Shown one piece after another: positions 1 to 8,770 of a stretch of 35,566 bases of DNA (its first letter is position 1; the number at the start of each line of letters is the position of its first letter). This DNA is from Fusobacterium sp. Its GTDB lineage: Bacteria > Fusobacteriota > Fusobacteriia > Fusobacteriales > Fusobacteriaceae. The stretch lies in assembly GCA_019410665.1 (NCBI GenBank), contig DXSD01000002.1, positions 1 through 35,566 of the forward strand, in the 5' to 3' direction. The position numbers and the translations under genes are program-made. The notes under the pieces are model-generated. The model was not told the origin of the DNA. It saw nothing but the letters and a program-made list of their open reading frames with translations, and searched no databases.

Positions 1-524
1 CTATGACAATGGGAGATAGAATCTGTGTACTTAACTTTGGAAAGATTATGCAAGTTGATACACCTTTAAACCTATATAATAAACCAGCTAACAAATTTGT
101 TGCAGGATTTATTGGATCTCCAGCTATGAACTTTATAGATGGATTTATTGAAGAGAATGAAGAGGGAATAATCTTTATGTTCGGTGAAGGAAAATATGTA
201 GTACTTCCTGAGGATATGGGTAAAAAAGTAAAATCTTATATTGGTAAGAAAGTTACAATGGGTATAAGACCAGAAAATATAGGAAATAAAATAACTCACC
301 CAGAGGGAGAAAAAATAAACTTTATAAAAGGAAATGTAAGTATAGTAGAACATATGGGAAATGAGGAGTATATCTATTTCAATATAGATGGAGTGGAACT
401 TACTTCAAGAATAGAAACAAGAAAAAGTGAGAATATCAAGTATGGAGAGGTTGGAGAGTTTTATTTCAATGTAAAAAGAGCCCACATATTTGATGCTGAA
501 ACAGAAGAGAATATTAGTTTATAA
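1..524 (+). CDS. ABC transporter ATP-binding protein, MalK/UgpC/MsmK type (3' part only)
   Basis: This is the C-terminal part of an ABC ATPase that energises sugar import; the 5' part lies before the window. The visible 173 residues begin just after the H-loop region (MTMGDRICVL), followed by GKIMQVDTPLNLYNKPAN and FVAGFIGSPAMNF, which are typical of carbohydrate-uptake ATPases. After that comes the regulatory OB-fold (TOBE) domain with the GIRPENI motif. The Walker A, signature and Walker B motifs are not visible. The gene ends at a strong bidirectional terminator. Its own substrate cannot be told from this fragment. ATPases of this group often serve several permeases, so it may also power the MalEFG system at 8.9-12.3 kb, which has no adjacent ATPase gene. 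Family assignment is firm; the shared-use idea is inference. Confidence 0.9.
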   Translation, partial: MTMGDRICVLNFGKIMQVDTPLNLYNKPANKFVAGFIGSPAMNFIDGFIEENEEGIIFMFGEGKYVVLPEDMGKKVKSYIGKKVTMGIRPENIGNKITHPEGEKINFIKGNVSIVEHMGNEEYIYFNIDGVELTSRIETRKSENIKYGEVGEFYFNVKRAHIFDAETEENISL

Positions 525-526
525 TC

Positions 527-566
527 AAATAGCTCAGGACTGAGTCCTGAGCTATTTTAATTTTTT
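527..566. terminator. Bidirectional intrinsic terminator between convergent genes
   Basis: A 14-bp perfect stem (527-540 with 544-557) with a 3-nt loop is followed by a T-rich run on the + strand; the minus strand also has a T-run on its exit side. It separates the rightward ABC ATPase from the leftward TrmB gene. The TAG stop of the TrmB gene (552-554) lies inside the stem. Confidence 0.9.
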
Positions 567-1352
567 TTCTAAAAAAGTCAATTTTTCATGTAAAGAATTA
601 ATTCCTATATTTTCTTTAAAATATGAAGAATCTATCTTTTTTATCTTTGAAATATAAATATCACTATGAATATGTTCCGATACAATTAAATTAAATGTTG
701 AATTATTAGTAAAAATTGCAGTTACTTCAGAATTGCTTTGACTAGCAACTAATGTCTCTTCCAAATCTACTGTAAGCATAATTCTTTGAGAATTTATTTC
801 TTCCTTCTTACTTTCATCTCTAATATATATTTCTATTAAAGACTCATCTATATCATGAAGTTTACCAAAAGAAAATATAATAACTCTAACTCCTCTTCTT
901 ACGGCTTCATATAAATTGTCTTGAATAAGTTTTATATCAAAATCTGTATTCAAATATATCTCTTTTTTAGAACTATCAATCATAGATCTTACCTTTAACA
1001 AAATATTTTCAATACCTGTTATATTGATAAAATAATCCTTTTTTAAGTGAGGTCTTATTGAATTCAACTCTTCTTTTAATGAAGTAATATTACCTTCTAA
1101 TTTAGTTTGAAGCTCTTTCAAAAATATATTAGGATCCTTAGCTTCATACTCTTTATTTTGAGTTTCAATCAAATATATATAACCTTTTTGATATAAAGAA
1201 TCTATAGCTTGATAAACTGTTGATCTATAAAGATTTAACTCTTTTGCTATTTTATAACCACTATTTTTTCCATTTTTTAATAAAGTTACATAAACCATTG
1301 CTTCTATTTTAGACAATCCCAAATCTACCAATTTTTCTAATATATTATCCAT
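552..1352 (-). CDS. TrmB-family sugar-responsive transcriptional regulator
   Basis: A 266-residue protein of the TrmB family, which are DNA-binding regulators of sugar uptake and breakdown. The N-terminal winged helix (about residues 1-75) shows LGLSKIEAMVYVTLL and the recognition segment LNLYRSTVYQAIDSLYQKGYI. A coiled-coil linker (about 75-105) follows, then a C-terminal effector domain of the phospholipase-D-like fold (about 110-260) typical of TrmB. It is the last gene of a leftward unit with alpha-mannosidase and amidohydrolase, so it probably responds to a product of that pathway. The nearest ribosome site (GGAG near 1365) is about 13 nt from the ATG, rather far, but the start fits the family's N-terminus. 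The true ligand and operator are unknown. Confidence 0.85.
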   Translation of the reverse strand: MDNILEKLVDLGLSKIEAMVYVTLLKNGKNSGYKIAKELNLYRSTVYQAIDSLYQKGYIYLIETQNKEYEAKDPNIFLKELQTKLEGNITSLKEELNSIRPHLKKDYFINITGIENILLKVRSMIDSSKKEIYLNTDFDIKLIQDNLYEAVRRGVRVIIFSFGKLHDIDESLIEIYIRDESKKEEINSQRIMLTVDLEETLVASQSNSEVTAIFTNNSTFNLIVSEHIHSDIYISKIKKIDSSYFKENIGINSLHEKLTFLEKKLK

Positions 1353-1410
1353 CGTACTTAATAAACTCCTATATTTTCATCTCTTAGATATTATACTTCA
1401 AATATTAAAA

Positions 1411-2205
1411 TTAATCAATTTTTATATTAAATAATTTTAACGCATTTTTATATAATAAATTTTCTAATACCTCTTTTGATAAATTTGTCTTTTTATTGAA
1501 ATAGTCTTTATAATACTCATTTTTATAAATATCCATTCCATTTATAGGAGCATCTGTTCCAAATAATATTTTTTCTTTTCCACATATTTTTATAGCTTTT
1601 TTTACTTTATCAAGAGGTACCCAAGTTGTATCTCCGTAAAGATTTGGTAATTTAGCAATTAGTTTGATTGCCTCTTCATTATCTGTTGCTAATCCCATAT
1701 GGCACATAACAAAATTAACATTTGGAAACAACTTTGCTACTTCGTAAACTAATCTAGGATGCGAATCCTTATCAACTGCAGTATGGGTTACTACTGGCAA
1801 ATTATATTTTTCAGCTAATTTAAAATATGCAAACATTTTCTTATCATTAAATGGAAATTTTGAATGATATGGATGAACTTTTATTCCATAAATAATATCT
1901 AAATTTTCTTCAATTAATTTCTCTAGTTCAGTATTACACTCTTCATTTCTAGGTCGAATCCAAATTAAAGCACCTAATTTATCTTGATTTTTTCTAACAA
2001 TTTTTAATAATCTTTTATTTGTCTCAATTTGTGAATGCTGTTCTAAAATTGGGATTTCTTTCTGTTGATGATCAACTTCTCCTCCTTCTAAATTTGAAAC
2101 TAAAGCAAAAGATATTCCATATTTCTTTAATCCTTCTAATAATACTTCACCTTCTAAATCAAAATTTAAAAATTTCCCTATATGTGTATGTGAATCAATT
2201 ATCAT
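1411..2205 (-). CDS. Amidohydrolase family protein (TIM-barrel metal-dependent hydrolase)
   Basis: A 264-residue metal-dependent hydrolase of the amidohydrolase-2 type. It shows the N-terminal metal motif DSHTHIG, a conserved Lys in GIKVHPYH (about residue 115), His in VTHTAV and CHMG, and the late metal Asp in LFGTDAP. These are the expected metal-binding positions of the superfamily. The start was set at 2205 because an AAAGGA ribosome site sits 5 nt upstream. An ATG two codons earlier (2211) overlaps that site, and a longer version reaching 2247 would overlap the mannosidase gene with no support. It lies 13 bp after the mannosidase gene and 58 bp before TrmB, so it is probably co-transcribed with both. 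The substrate is unknown. Confidence 0.85.
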   Translation of the reverse strand: MIIDSHTHIGKFLNFDLEGEVLLEGLKKYGISFALVSNLEGGEVDHQQKEIPILEQHSQIETNKRLLKIVRKNQDKLGALIWIRPRNEECNTELEKLIEENLDIIYGIKVHPYHSKFPFNDKKMFAYFKLAEKYNLPVVTHTAVDKDSHPRLVYEVAKLFPNVNFVMCHMGLATDNEEAIKLIAKLPNLYGDTTWVPLDKVKKAIKICGKEKILFGTDAPINGMDIYKNEYYKDYFNKKTNLSKEVLENLLYKNALKLFNIKID

Positions 2206-2218
2206 TTTCATCCTTTCA

Positions 2219-5200
2219 TTAAATAATTTTGAATGTATGTATCTCATAAGGGTTAAATATAAAATCTTTTCTCTCCTCTTTAGAAAGTTCCTTTATTTCA
2301 TCCTCTATCAAATTACATAGTATTAATTTTTTATCTGAAAATACTTTAGATAAGTCTATATTGGTTTTTATTCCTCTATTTTCATATAATCTAATTACAA
2401 TCCCTTCATCATTGATGCTTTTCTTTATACATGAAATTGAAATATTTTTATTTTTTATTTCAATCGGTAATTTAAACCTCTTTTCTCCTTCAATTATAAT
2501 AGGAGAATTATTATAATTTTCTGATATTTCTATTACATCACTAGTAATAAAATTATCTTTATGTGGATAAATAGAATATTTAAAAGTATGTTTTCCTATA
2601 TCTGCTTCTCTATCTGGAAAAATTCCACCTTTTATTAAAGTTAGCTCCATTCTATTATTTTTTATTATATGCCCATATTTACAATCATTTATGATTGCAA
2701 CACCATATCCATTATCTGATAGATCAATATATCTATGAGCTACACATTCAAATTGAGCCATTTGCCAATCATTATTTATTGTAGTTGGACGTTTTATGTT
2801 TCCAAATTGAATATCGTAAGTTGCTTCAACTGCTCTTATGTCCACATCAAAATATGTCTTTAACAATTTTTGCCTTAAGTTATAGTCTACTTCAGTTTCA
2901 AAATCAATTAGTGAATTATTTGAATAAAAAATTATATTTTGTTTTATTTCTAATCCTTTATATATATACTCTACTTCAAATATAATTTGTAATTCATCAG
3001 ATGATTTTAAATTAAATTTTGTTGGTTTTAATAATTCTGTTTTATATTTATGATGAATTTCTATATCCCAACTATCCCAAAATACAGGAATATCTTCAGA
3101 TAGGGTAAATTGATTTAAATTTCCTGCTGAGATTTGACGTCTATTAATTTTATCATACAATTCTGATATAATACCATTTTTAAATTTTACATTATAAAAA
3201 GGTGTAGTTAAGTTTTCACCATCAAATATAAATACTTTATCTTCAATTACCTCATTCTTTTTAGGAGTAAAATCTATTATAATAGATTCTAAAGCTGGAA
3301 TTATTACTGCTACTTTATATCCATTTTCTGTTTTACTTGCCAACAATTTTTTACCATTATAAGTAAAATATCCTTCTTTTTTATTTTCTATATTAACTAA
3401 TCCATCAAATTGATTTCCATTTAAATTTATTAAGGTATATCTATCAGTTACAAAATTAGCTGTTACCAATTCTTCTATTTTCTCATCTAAATAATTATTC
3501 AATTCATAACAAATATCCCTTACATCATCATATACTTCTTTAATACTTGTTCCTGGAATTATATCATGGAACTGATTAGTTAACATTTTTTTATATTTTT
3601 CATCATATTCTTTTCCATTAAACCATTTAAAATTTTTCTCTTGTATAGCTCTATCAACAGATAAAATTTCAAAATTTCTAAACTTATATTCTAATCTACG
3701 ATTTTCTTTCTTTATAAATGCCTGTGATGTATATGTTCCTCTATGCAATTCAAAATATAACTCTCCATCCAATGTATTAAGATAGTCTTTATTTTCAATA
3801 ACTTTTCTTTCTAATTCTTCAAAATAATCTAATGCAAAACTTTGCTGAACTTTTGGAAGAGTTGGTAACTCATTTAAGATTCTGGCATTTTCTAACATTT
3901 CACGATTAACTCCACCACCACCATCTCCATAACCATAACAATTTAAAAGAGTGTTATTTAACTCTTTATTTGTATAATCTTCCCACATTTTTTTTACAGT
4001 AAAGGCAGTTACCATCCCATTATATGTTCTAAAAATATTGTCTGCATCTAATCCCTCTTCTGGGGTATTTATAAAATGGGTTAATACTTCACTTCCATCT
4101 ATTCCTCTCCAAATAAAAGTTTCATTTGGCATACGATTATATTGATTCCAACTAATTTTAGTTGTCATAAAATAATCAATTCCACTTTTTCTCATTATTT
4201 GTGGCAAAGCCCAGTTATATCCAAAAACATCTGGCAACCATAGTATTTTACTCTCATAGTTAAAATTCTCTCTAAAATATCTTTTTCCATATAAAAATTG
4301 ACGAACTAAACTTTCTCCACTAGGTATGTTACAATCAGCTTCAACCCACATTCCACCTTCACATTCCCAACGTTTTTCTGCTATTCTCTCTTTTATATTT
4401 TCAAATAATTGTGGATAATCATTTCTAATATACTCATATAATTGAGGAGTACTTTGTAAAAATTTATATTCTGGATAAAGCTCCATTAATCTCATAACTG
4501 TCGAAAAAGAACGCAATGCTTTTTCATGAGTATGTTTAAATCTCCATTGCCAAGCAACATCAATATGAGTATGACCTACTATCTTTACACTTGGTAAAGT
4601 ATCACTTTCTTTTTTCTTCAAGACACTCTCTAATAATTTTATTCCTTCTTCCACTTTTTCGTCTGAATATTTATCTAAAATTAACAGTCTATGTAATCTG
4701 TCTAAAACTTTTATTAATTCTACTGCTTCTCCTTCATTTAACTCTGCTAACTCAACTGTCTTTTTGATATTTTTTACTAAAAAATATAATTTATCACATT
4801 TTTCATTTAATATCCCTATTTTAGCAAAATAAAATTTATGGTGTTTAATATCATGATTATGAGCTCCTGTCCAATATCTAATTTTTAAATTTAATTCCTT
4901 ATTACAAATCTCATTTGGTAAGTAAATCTCTAAATGATTTTGATCTATTCCTTGCCAAGGTTGATCATTTAATAAAACCAACCCTTCTGTTCCTTTATCC
5001 CATTCATCAGTTTGCTTCTGATAAAAAATTCTTGCTATTATTTTTTTATTCTTCCAATTTGGTACAATAAAATTCTCAACTTTTACCCACCAATATTTGT
5101 CATACCCACTATACACATCTCCAGCATTTAACTTTTTATAAATTACTCCTGTATCAGAAAAAGAGTTAGTGGTTTCTGAATCTATTATACACTCTCCATA

Positions 5201-5311
5201 TAATAAATTATTTAAGAAGATTTCTTCTGAATACCTATAATTTTCTATAAAACTCAAAAGTTTTTCTATTCTATCTTTAAATAGACTTTCACGCATATAT
5301 TTTGTTCTCAT
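2219..5311 (-). CDS. Alpha-mannosidase, glycoside hydrolase family 38
   Basis: A 1030-residue GH38 retaining alpha-mannosidase with no signal peptide, so probably cytoplasmic and acting on imported mannosides. The zinc-binding motif HTHIDVAW is near residues 245-252, and the catalytic nucleophile Asp is in WLPDVFGYNWALP near residue 361. FHDIIPGTS (middle domain) and the C-terminal beta-sandwich region (about 650-1030) match the usual bacterial architecture. An N-terminal beta-rich domain of about 240 residues precedes the catalytic barrel. A GGGGG stretch lies a few bases before the ATG. It begins just downstream of the terminator of the CBM41 unit, leaving little room for a promoter, and is followed closely by the amidohydrolase and TrmB genes. 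The context suggests degradation of mannose-containing glycans. Confidence 0.95.
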   Translation of the reverse strand: MRTKYMRESLFKDRIEKLLSFIENYRYSEEIFLNNLLYGECIIDSETTNSFSDTGVIYKKLNAGDVYSGYDKYWWVKVENFIVPNWKNKKIIARIFYQKQTDEWDKGTEGLVLLNDQPWQGIDQNHLEIYLPNEICNKELNLKIRYWTGAHNHDIKHHKFYFAKIGILNEKCDKLYFLVKNIKKTVELAELNEGEAVELIKVLDRLHRLLILDKYSDEKVEEGIKLLESVLKKKESDTLPSVKIVGHTHIDVAWQWRFKHTHEKALRSFSTVMRLMELYPEYKFLQSTPQLYEYIRNDYPQLFENIKERIAEKRWECEGGMWVEADCNIPSGESLVRQFLYGKRYFRENFNYESKILWLPDVFGYNWALPQIMRKSGIDYFMTTKISWNQYNRMPNETFIWRGIDGSEVLTHFINTPEEGLDADNIFRTYNGMVTAFTVKKMWEDYTNKELNNTLLNCYGYGDGGGGVNREMLENARILNELPTLPKVQQSFALDYFEELERKVIENKDYLNTLDGELYFELHRGTYTSQAFIKKENRRLEYKFRNFEILSVDRAIQEKNFKWFNGKEYDEKYKKMLTNQFHDIIPGTSIKEVYDDVRDICYELNNYLDEKIEELVTANFVTDRYTLINLNGNQFDGLVNIENKKEGYFTYNGKKLLASKTENGYKVAVIIPALESIIIDFTPKKNEVIEDKVFIFDGENLTTPFYNVKFKNGIISELYDKINRRQISAGNLNQFTLSEDIPVFWDSWDIEIHHKYKTELLKPTKFNLKSSDELQIIFEVEYIYKGLEIKQNIIFYSNNSLIDFETEVDYNLRQKLLKTYFDVDIRAVEATYDIQFGNIKRPTTINNDWQMAQFECVAHRYIDLSDNGYGVAIINDCKYGHIIKNNRMELTLIKGGIFPDREADIGKHTFKYSIYPHKDNFITSDVIEISENYNNSPIIIEGEKRFKLPIEIKNKNISISCIKKSINDEGIVIRLYENRGIKTNIDLSKVFSDKKLILCNLIEDEIKELSKEERKDFIFNPYEIHTFKII

Positions 5312-5345
5312 AGTACCCCCATAGCTATTAATTTTAATTAAACTA

Positions 5346-5379
5346 AACTACTCCCTCTATATTTTAAGAGAGAGTAGTT
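5346..5379 (-). terminator. Intrinsic terminator after the porin-esterase-LpxD-CBM41 unit
   Basis: A 13-bp stem with one imperfect pair (5346-5358 with 5367-5379) around an 8-nt loop lies 5 bp beyond the stop of the CBM41 gene. On the minus strand the exit side is T-rich (GTAGTTTAGTTTAATT). It separates this unit from the mannosidase unit on the same strand. Confidence 0.7.
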
Positions 5380-5384
5380 GAATT

Positions 5385-5828
5385 TTATAATGATGTATTG
5401 TCTACATTTACTATTTTATCTGGAAATTTATAATCTTTAACTGGTGAAAGATATATAGTATTATCTCCTTGATATAGGAAGATATTTGATACATCTTTTA
5501 AATTTTCTGCAATTTTATCTCCCATATCTTTATTTCCCTTGTCGTCCATTAAAATCATTCCTAGATATTTAGCATTTTTTCTAAGAGGAACTTTAAAAAG
5601 AACTCCAAACTCTGTTTTTCCATTTGCCATTCTTCCTTGTGGCCATTTTAAACCTGGTTCTGTTGTATCTCCCCATAACCAAATATATCTGAATTTATCA
5701 TAATCAGCATCTTTTCTTTTATAATGTACATTTATATATCTATCTGGTTTTCTTGCTGCTTCTACTTCAATTTTAGTTAATGAAAACATCATCACAAAAG
5801 TTAATACCATAAACATTAATTTTTTCAT
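5385..5828 (-). CDS. Secreted stand-alone CBM41 (pullulanase-associated domain) protein
   Basis: A 147-residue exported protein: a signal peptide (MKKLMFMVLTFVMMFSL, likely cut after VEA) and then a single domain. The domain resembles CBM41/PUD, the alpha-glucan-binding module normally attached to pullulanases: INVHYKRKDADYDKF, then IWLWGD, then FGVLFKVPL, then a KGNKDMGDK loop and IFLYQGD. The two Trp in WLWGD are at the position of the binding-site aromatics. No catalytic domain is attached. The ribosome site AAGGAGGA (5838-5845) overlaps the LpxD stop codon; a TTG at 5834 would give two more residues and is a possible start. It is last in the porin-esterase-LpxD unit. A role in holding starch or maltodextrin near the surface is inferred. 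Confidence 0.75.
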   Translation of the reverse strand: MKKLMFMVLTFVMMFSLTKIEVEAARKPDRYINVHYKRKDADYDKFRYIWLWGDTTEPGLKWPQGRMANGKTEFGVLFKVPLRKNAKYLGMILMDDKGNKDMGDKIAENLKDVSNIFLYQGDNTIYLSPVKDYKFPDKIVNVDNTSL

Positions 5829-5843
5829 TTCCAATATTCCTCC

Positions 5844-6866
5844 TTAAATTTTATTAAAAAAATCTCTTAATCTACTTTTTATACTTTTACTTTCCTCTTT
5901 TTCATTTTCTATTTCTTTATATTTTTTTATTATTTTATTTATAACTGCCTGTTTTTTATAATATTCATTTTTATTTTCCGCTGGAAATCCTGTTACAATA
6001 CTATTAGGTTTTATTGATTTTGTTATTCCTGCTTGAGCCTGAACAACAGAGTTGTGTCCTATCTCTACTCCTCCTCTTATTCCACTTTGTCCATGTAAAG
6101 CAACTCTATCACCTATTTTTACCCAACCAGCTATTCCAGTTTGAGATACAATTATACAATCTTTCCCTATTTCTACTTCATGTCCTATTTGGACTAAATT
6201 ATCAATTTTAGTTCTTTTACCTATAATCGTATTTCCTATTGTTCCTCTATCTATAGTTGTATTAGATCCAATCTCTACATCATCTTCTATTATAACTTCT
6301 CCAACACTTTCTAATCTTATAAATTCTTCGCCATCCCAAACATATTCAAAACTATAATTTCCTATTGAACAATTTGAATCAATTAAAACATTATTTCCTA
6401 TCTTTGTTCCCTCTTTTATAACTGTATTACAGTGAATACAAACATTATCGCCTATCTCAACACCATTCATAATCCTTACTCCTGGCATAAATAAGCAATT
6501 TTTTCCTATCTTTACATCTTGTCCTATATAAATATCTCTTTCTTTACTTGTATTTTCCCTATTAAATAGATTATATTTTTTATATTTGTAAATTCTAAAT
6601 AGATTATTTAAATGATATGGATTTACCTTTTTCATAATTATAAAAATCTTATTGGGATATAATCTAGAGATATCCTGATCGCATACTATCACTTTTGAGT
6701 TGCTTTTATCTAAATCTTTATAATCTTTCTTTTCTTTTAATATTGATAGTGACTTATCATCTCCTTTTAAAAGTAATGATACCTTCTCTATCTTATAATC
6801 TTTATCTCCTATTATCTTTCCTTCTAATATTTCTGCAATCTCTTCTACTGTTAATATATCTCTCAT
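5844..6866 (-). CDS. lpxD: LpxD-like UDP-3-O-acylglucosamine N-acyltransferase
   Basis: A 340-residue left-handed beta-helix acyltransferase of the LpxD family, matching the usual LpxD length. The N-terminal domain (about 1-100) is followed by hexapeptide repeats (about 100-290) and a helical C-terminus. DNLVQIGHEV carries the His corresponding to the catalytic base of LpxD; TTIDRGT, QTGIAGWVKIGDRV and TKSI are family landmarks. The segment normally reading F-x-x-N-x-x-Y in the uridine-binding domain is SILKEKKDY here, and the usual GSDGFGY stretch is NYSFEY, so this is a divergent member. GGAGG 4 nt before the ATG at 6866 decides the start. It lies in a sugar-use operon, not with other lipid A genes. 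It may be a paralogue with a changed substrate; the housekeeping role is uncertain. Confidence 0.8.
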   Translation of the reverse strand: MRDILTVEEIAEILEGKIIGDKDYKIEKVSLLLKGDDKSLSILKEKKDYKDLDKSNSKVIVCDQDISRLYPNKIFIIMKKVNPYHLNNLFRIYKYKKYNLFNRENTSKERDIYIGQDVKIGKNCLFMPGVRIMNGVEIGDNVCIHCNTVIKEGTKIGNNVLIDSNCSIGNYSFEYVWDGEEFIRLESVGEVIIEDDVEIGSNTTIDRGTIGNTIIGKRTKIDNLVQIGHEVEIGKDCIIVSQTGIAGWVKIGDRVALHGQSGIRGGVEIGHNSVVQAQAGITKSIKPNSIVTGFPAENKNEYYKKQAVINKIIKKYKEIENEKEESKSIKSRLRDFFNKI

Positions 6867-6910
6867 GATACCTCCAGAATTCCTCACTATTTTTTATATA
6901 ATTATACCAT

Positions 6911-7720
6911 TTATTTTAAAATAAAATCTAAAAATATAGGAAATCTTCTATTCCAAGCAGTTTCATTATGCTCTGCTTCCTTTTCTATAATATCTAAAAA
7001 ATTATCTTTATCTATCTTTTTTATAATACTTTCTCTTACTTTTTCAAAACCATCTAAATATATTTTAGAAAATTCTAAAATTGAATCACAACTTGTTTCT
7101 TTTGTTCCAATATCTAAATATATTTTCATATCTTTGGGAATATCTTTAGTTTCTATAAAATTTAGCATCTCTTTTTCAGCAAACCATGTTGCAATTGAAA
7201 ATAGTCCAACCTTTGAAAAAATATTAGGATTTTCTAATGCTATATATAATGATATAAAAGCTCCCATTGAACTTCCTGCTATAAAGGTATTTTCATAATC
7301 AGGTAAAGTTCTAAACATAGAGTCTATATAAGGTTTTAAAGTTTTAATTACAAAATTAGAGTATCTTTCTCCCTTACCTCCTATATCTCCTACTATCTTA
7401 TTATGCTCTTTTATAACTGGAAGAACTGAATTTATCCAAGGAGAATACTCATTATATCTTTCATTTGGTAAAATTGTATTATCCATTCCAATAACAATAA
7501 GCTCTACTCCCTTTTCTTCATATTTCTCTAAAATCTTATCAACTTCCCAAGTTTTACCACCAAAACTATTTATAGAATTTGAAAAAAGATTTTGTCCATC
7601 ATGCATATATAAAACTGAGTATCTTTTATCACTATTTAAATAACTTTTTGGAAGATAAATCCTTATTTTTTTTAAAATATTTAATTCTGGACTATATAAA
7701 TTTGTTTCTAATATATTCAT
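6911..7720 (-). CDS. Alpha/beta-hydrolase, putative esterase (esterase D / CE1-like)
   Basis: A 269-residue protein of the putative-esterase family (alpha/beta hydrolase). It shows YSVLYMHDGQNLF near the N-terminus (oxyanion region), the nucleophile elbow GSSMG near residue 150, and a C-terminal EAEHNETAWNRRFP carrying the catalytic His. An Asp in YLDIGTKE may complete the triad. There is no signal peptide, so it is probably cytoplasmic. It starts 17 bp after the porin stop and ends 44 bp before the LpxD-like gene, in the same leftward unit. Relatives remove acyl groups from sugars or siderophores. Here deacylation of modified maltodextrins, or a partnership with the neighbouring acyltransferase, is a guess. 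Confidence 0.8.
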   Translation of the reverse strand: MNILETNLYSPELNILKKIRIYLPKSYLNSDKRYSVLYMHDGQNLFSNSINSFGGKTWEVDKILEKYEEKGVELIVIGMDNTILPNERYNEYSPWINSVLPVIKEHNKIVGDIGGKGERYSNFVIKTLKPYIDSMFRTLPDYENTFIAGSSMGAFISLYIALENPNIFSKVGLFSIATWFAEKEMLNFIETKDIPKDMKIYLDIGTKETSCDSILEFSKIYLDGFEKVRESIIKKIDKDNFLDIIEKEAEHNETAWNRRFPIFLDFILK

Positions 7721-7737
7721 ATTTAACTATCCTTAAA

Positions 7738-8748
7738 TTAAAATCTGTAATTGAGTGCTGCTGTAACTTTTTTTATTGAAATCTTTTCTTCAGCAGAATT
7801 ATTTGGTTTTTTAGAATCTCTTTCATATTCTAATTCAATTAATCCAGCTATATTTTCTGTTACCATAAACTCATATCCTAAAGTTGCTTTCCAATAATAA
7901 GTATCAACTTCTCTTGTTGATTTTACATATTTCTCTGTTTTCTTCCCTAATTCTGTTCTAAATGATAATTTCTTTCCACCTCCAAAATCATAGATAATTC
8001 CCGGTGTAGCATGAAGTTCTAAATAACTTTCTGTCCAATTTTCCTTACTTTTCCAATAATCTTCATATAATCCATATAATTCTATTTCATATTGGAATTT
8101 ATCTCTTTGAATATAAGGTTTTAGTGTCATTTCATATATATTTGTTTCTTGTGTTTCATCATCCCATTTATTTTTAACTTCAATAGTTTTTCTTCCCACT
8201 TTTATTTCACTATATAAATTTTTACGACTTTGTGCTAATCCTATAGAATATTCAAATTCTTTGTAAGTCCCTCCACCATGTTGATCTTGATCCATTATAG
8301 TAATATTTCCAATTAAATCTGTTGGAGCTCCTAAATAATACCCTATATAATATCTTGGATTAAATTCATACTCCCATGATTTATTTACTTGTTCCTCTGA
8401 ACTTCCTTTTGATGTCCATTTATTAATAGCTCTTTTTATTTCAAAAGTTGTTGAAAATCCATAGTCTGGCAATGAAAAATAACCTAGAAATGGACTATAT
8501 TGATAACTTTTATTTTCTCCCCACATTTTTTCATTCTTGTACTCATAAATAAATTGTGGTCCAATTCCTCCTGAAATTGTTAATCCCTCTTTTTTAGAAT
8601 TATTAACATCGGCAAATCCTTCACTTTCAATTATTTCAAAAGGGTTTTCTGTAATATCTCTCTCTACATTCTCTTTTACCTTTGAATAAGAAACTTGTGA
8701 TAACGTTCCAATTAATAATAACAATGCTAACTTTGAATGATACTTCAT
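7738..8748 (-). CDS. Outer-membrane beta-barrel porin (probable maltodextrin channel)
   Basis: A 336-residue outer-membrane protein. The signal peptide KYHSKLALLLLIGTLSQVSYS is followed by many alternating amphipathic strands rich in Tyr and Trp (YSIGLAQSRKNLYSEIKVG, YEIELYGLYEDYW, LSFRTELGKK). The chain ends in AALNYRF, with the terminal Phe used as a barrel-assembly signal. The pattern resembles KdgM-type oligosaccharide porins, though the specific family cannot be fixed by eye. The GGGAGG ribosome site is 8 nt upstream. The gene is first in a unit divergent from malEFG and shares a matching operator with it, which points to uptake of maltodextrins across the outer membrane. Confidence 0.75.
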   Translation of the reverse strand: MKYHSKLALLLLIGTLSQVSYSKVKENVERDITENPFEIIESEGFADVNNSKKEGLTISGGIGPQFIYEYKNEKMWGENKSYQYSPFLGYFSLPDYGFSTTFEIKRAINKWTSKGSSEEQVNKSWEYEFNPRYYIGYYLGAPTDLIGNITIMDQDQHGGGTYKEFEYSIGLAQSRKNLYSEIKVGRKTIEVKNKWDDETQETNIYEMTLKPYIQRDKFQYEIELYGLYEDYWKSKENWTESYLELHATPGIIYDFGGGKKLSFRTELGKKTEKYVKSTREVDTYYWKATLGYEFMVTENIAGLIELEYERDSKKPNNSAEEKISIKKVTAALNYRF

Positions 8749-8770
8749 TTTTCTATCCTCCCAAACATTT

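Noticed and set aside
2206..2247. Upstream extension of the amidohydrolase reading frame
   Set aside because: It would overlap the mannosidase gene and bury the ribosome site; the HTH motif normally lies within a few residues of the start.
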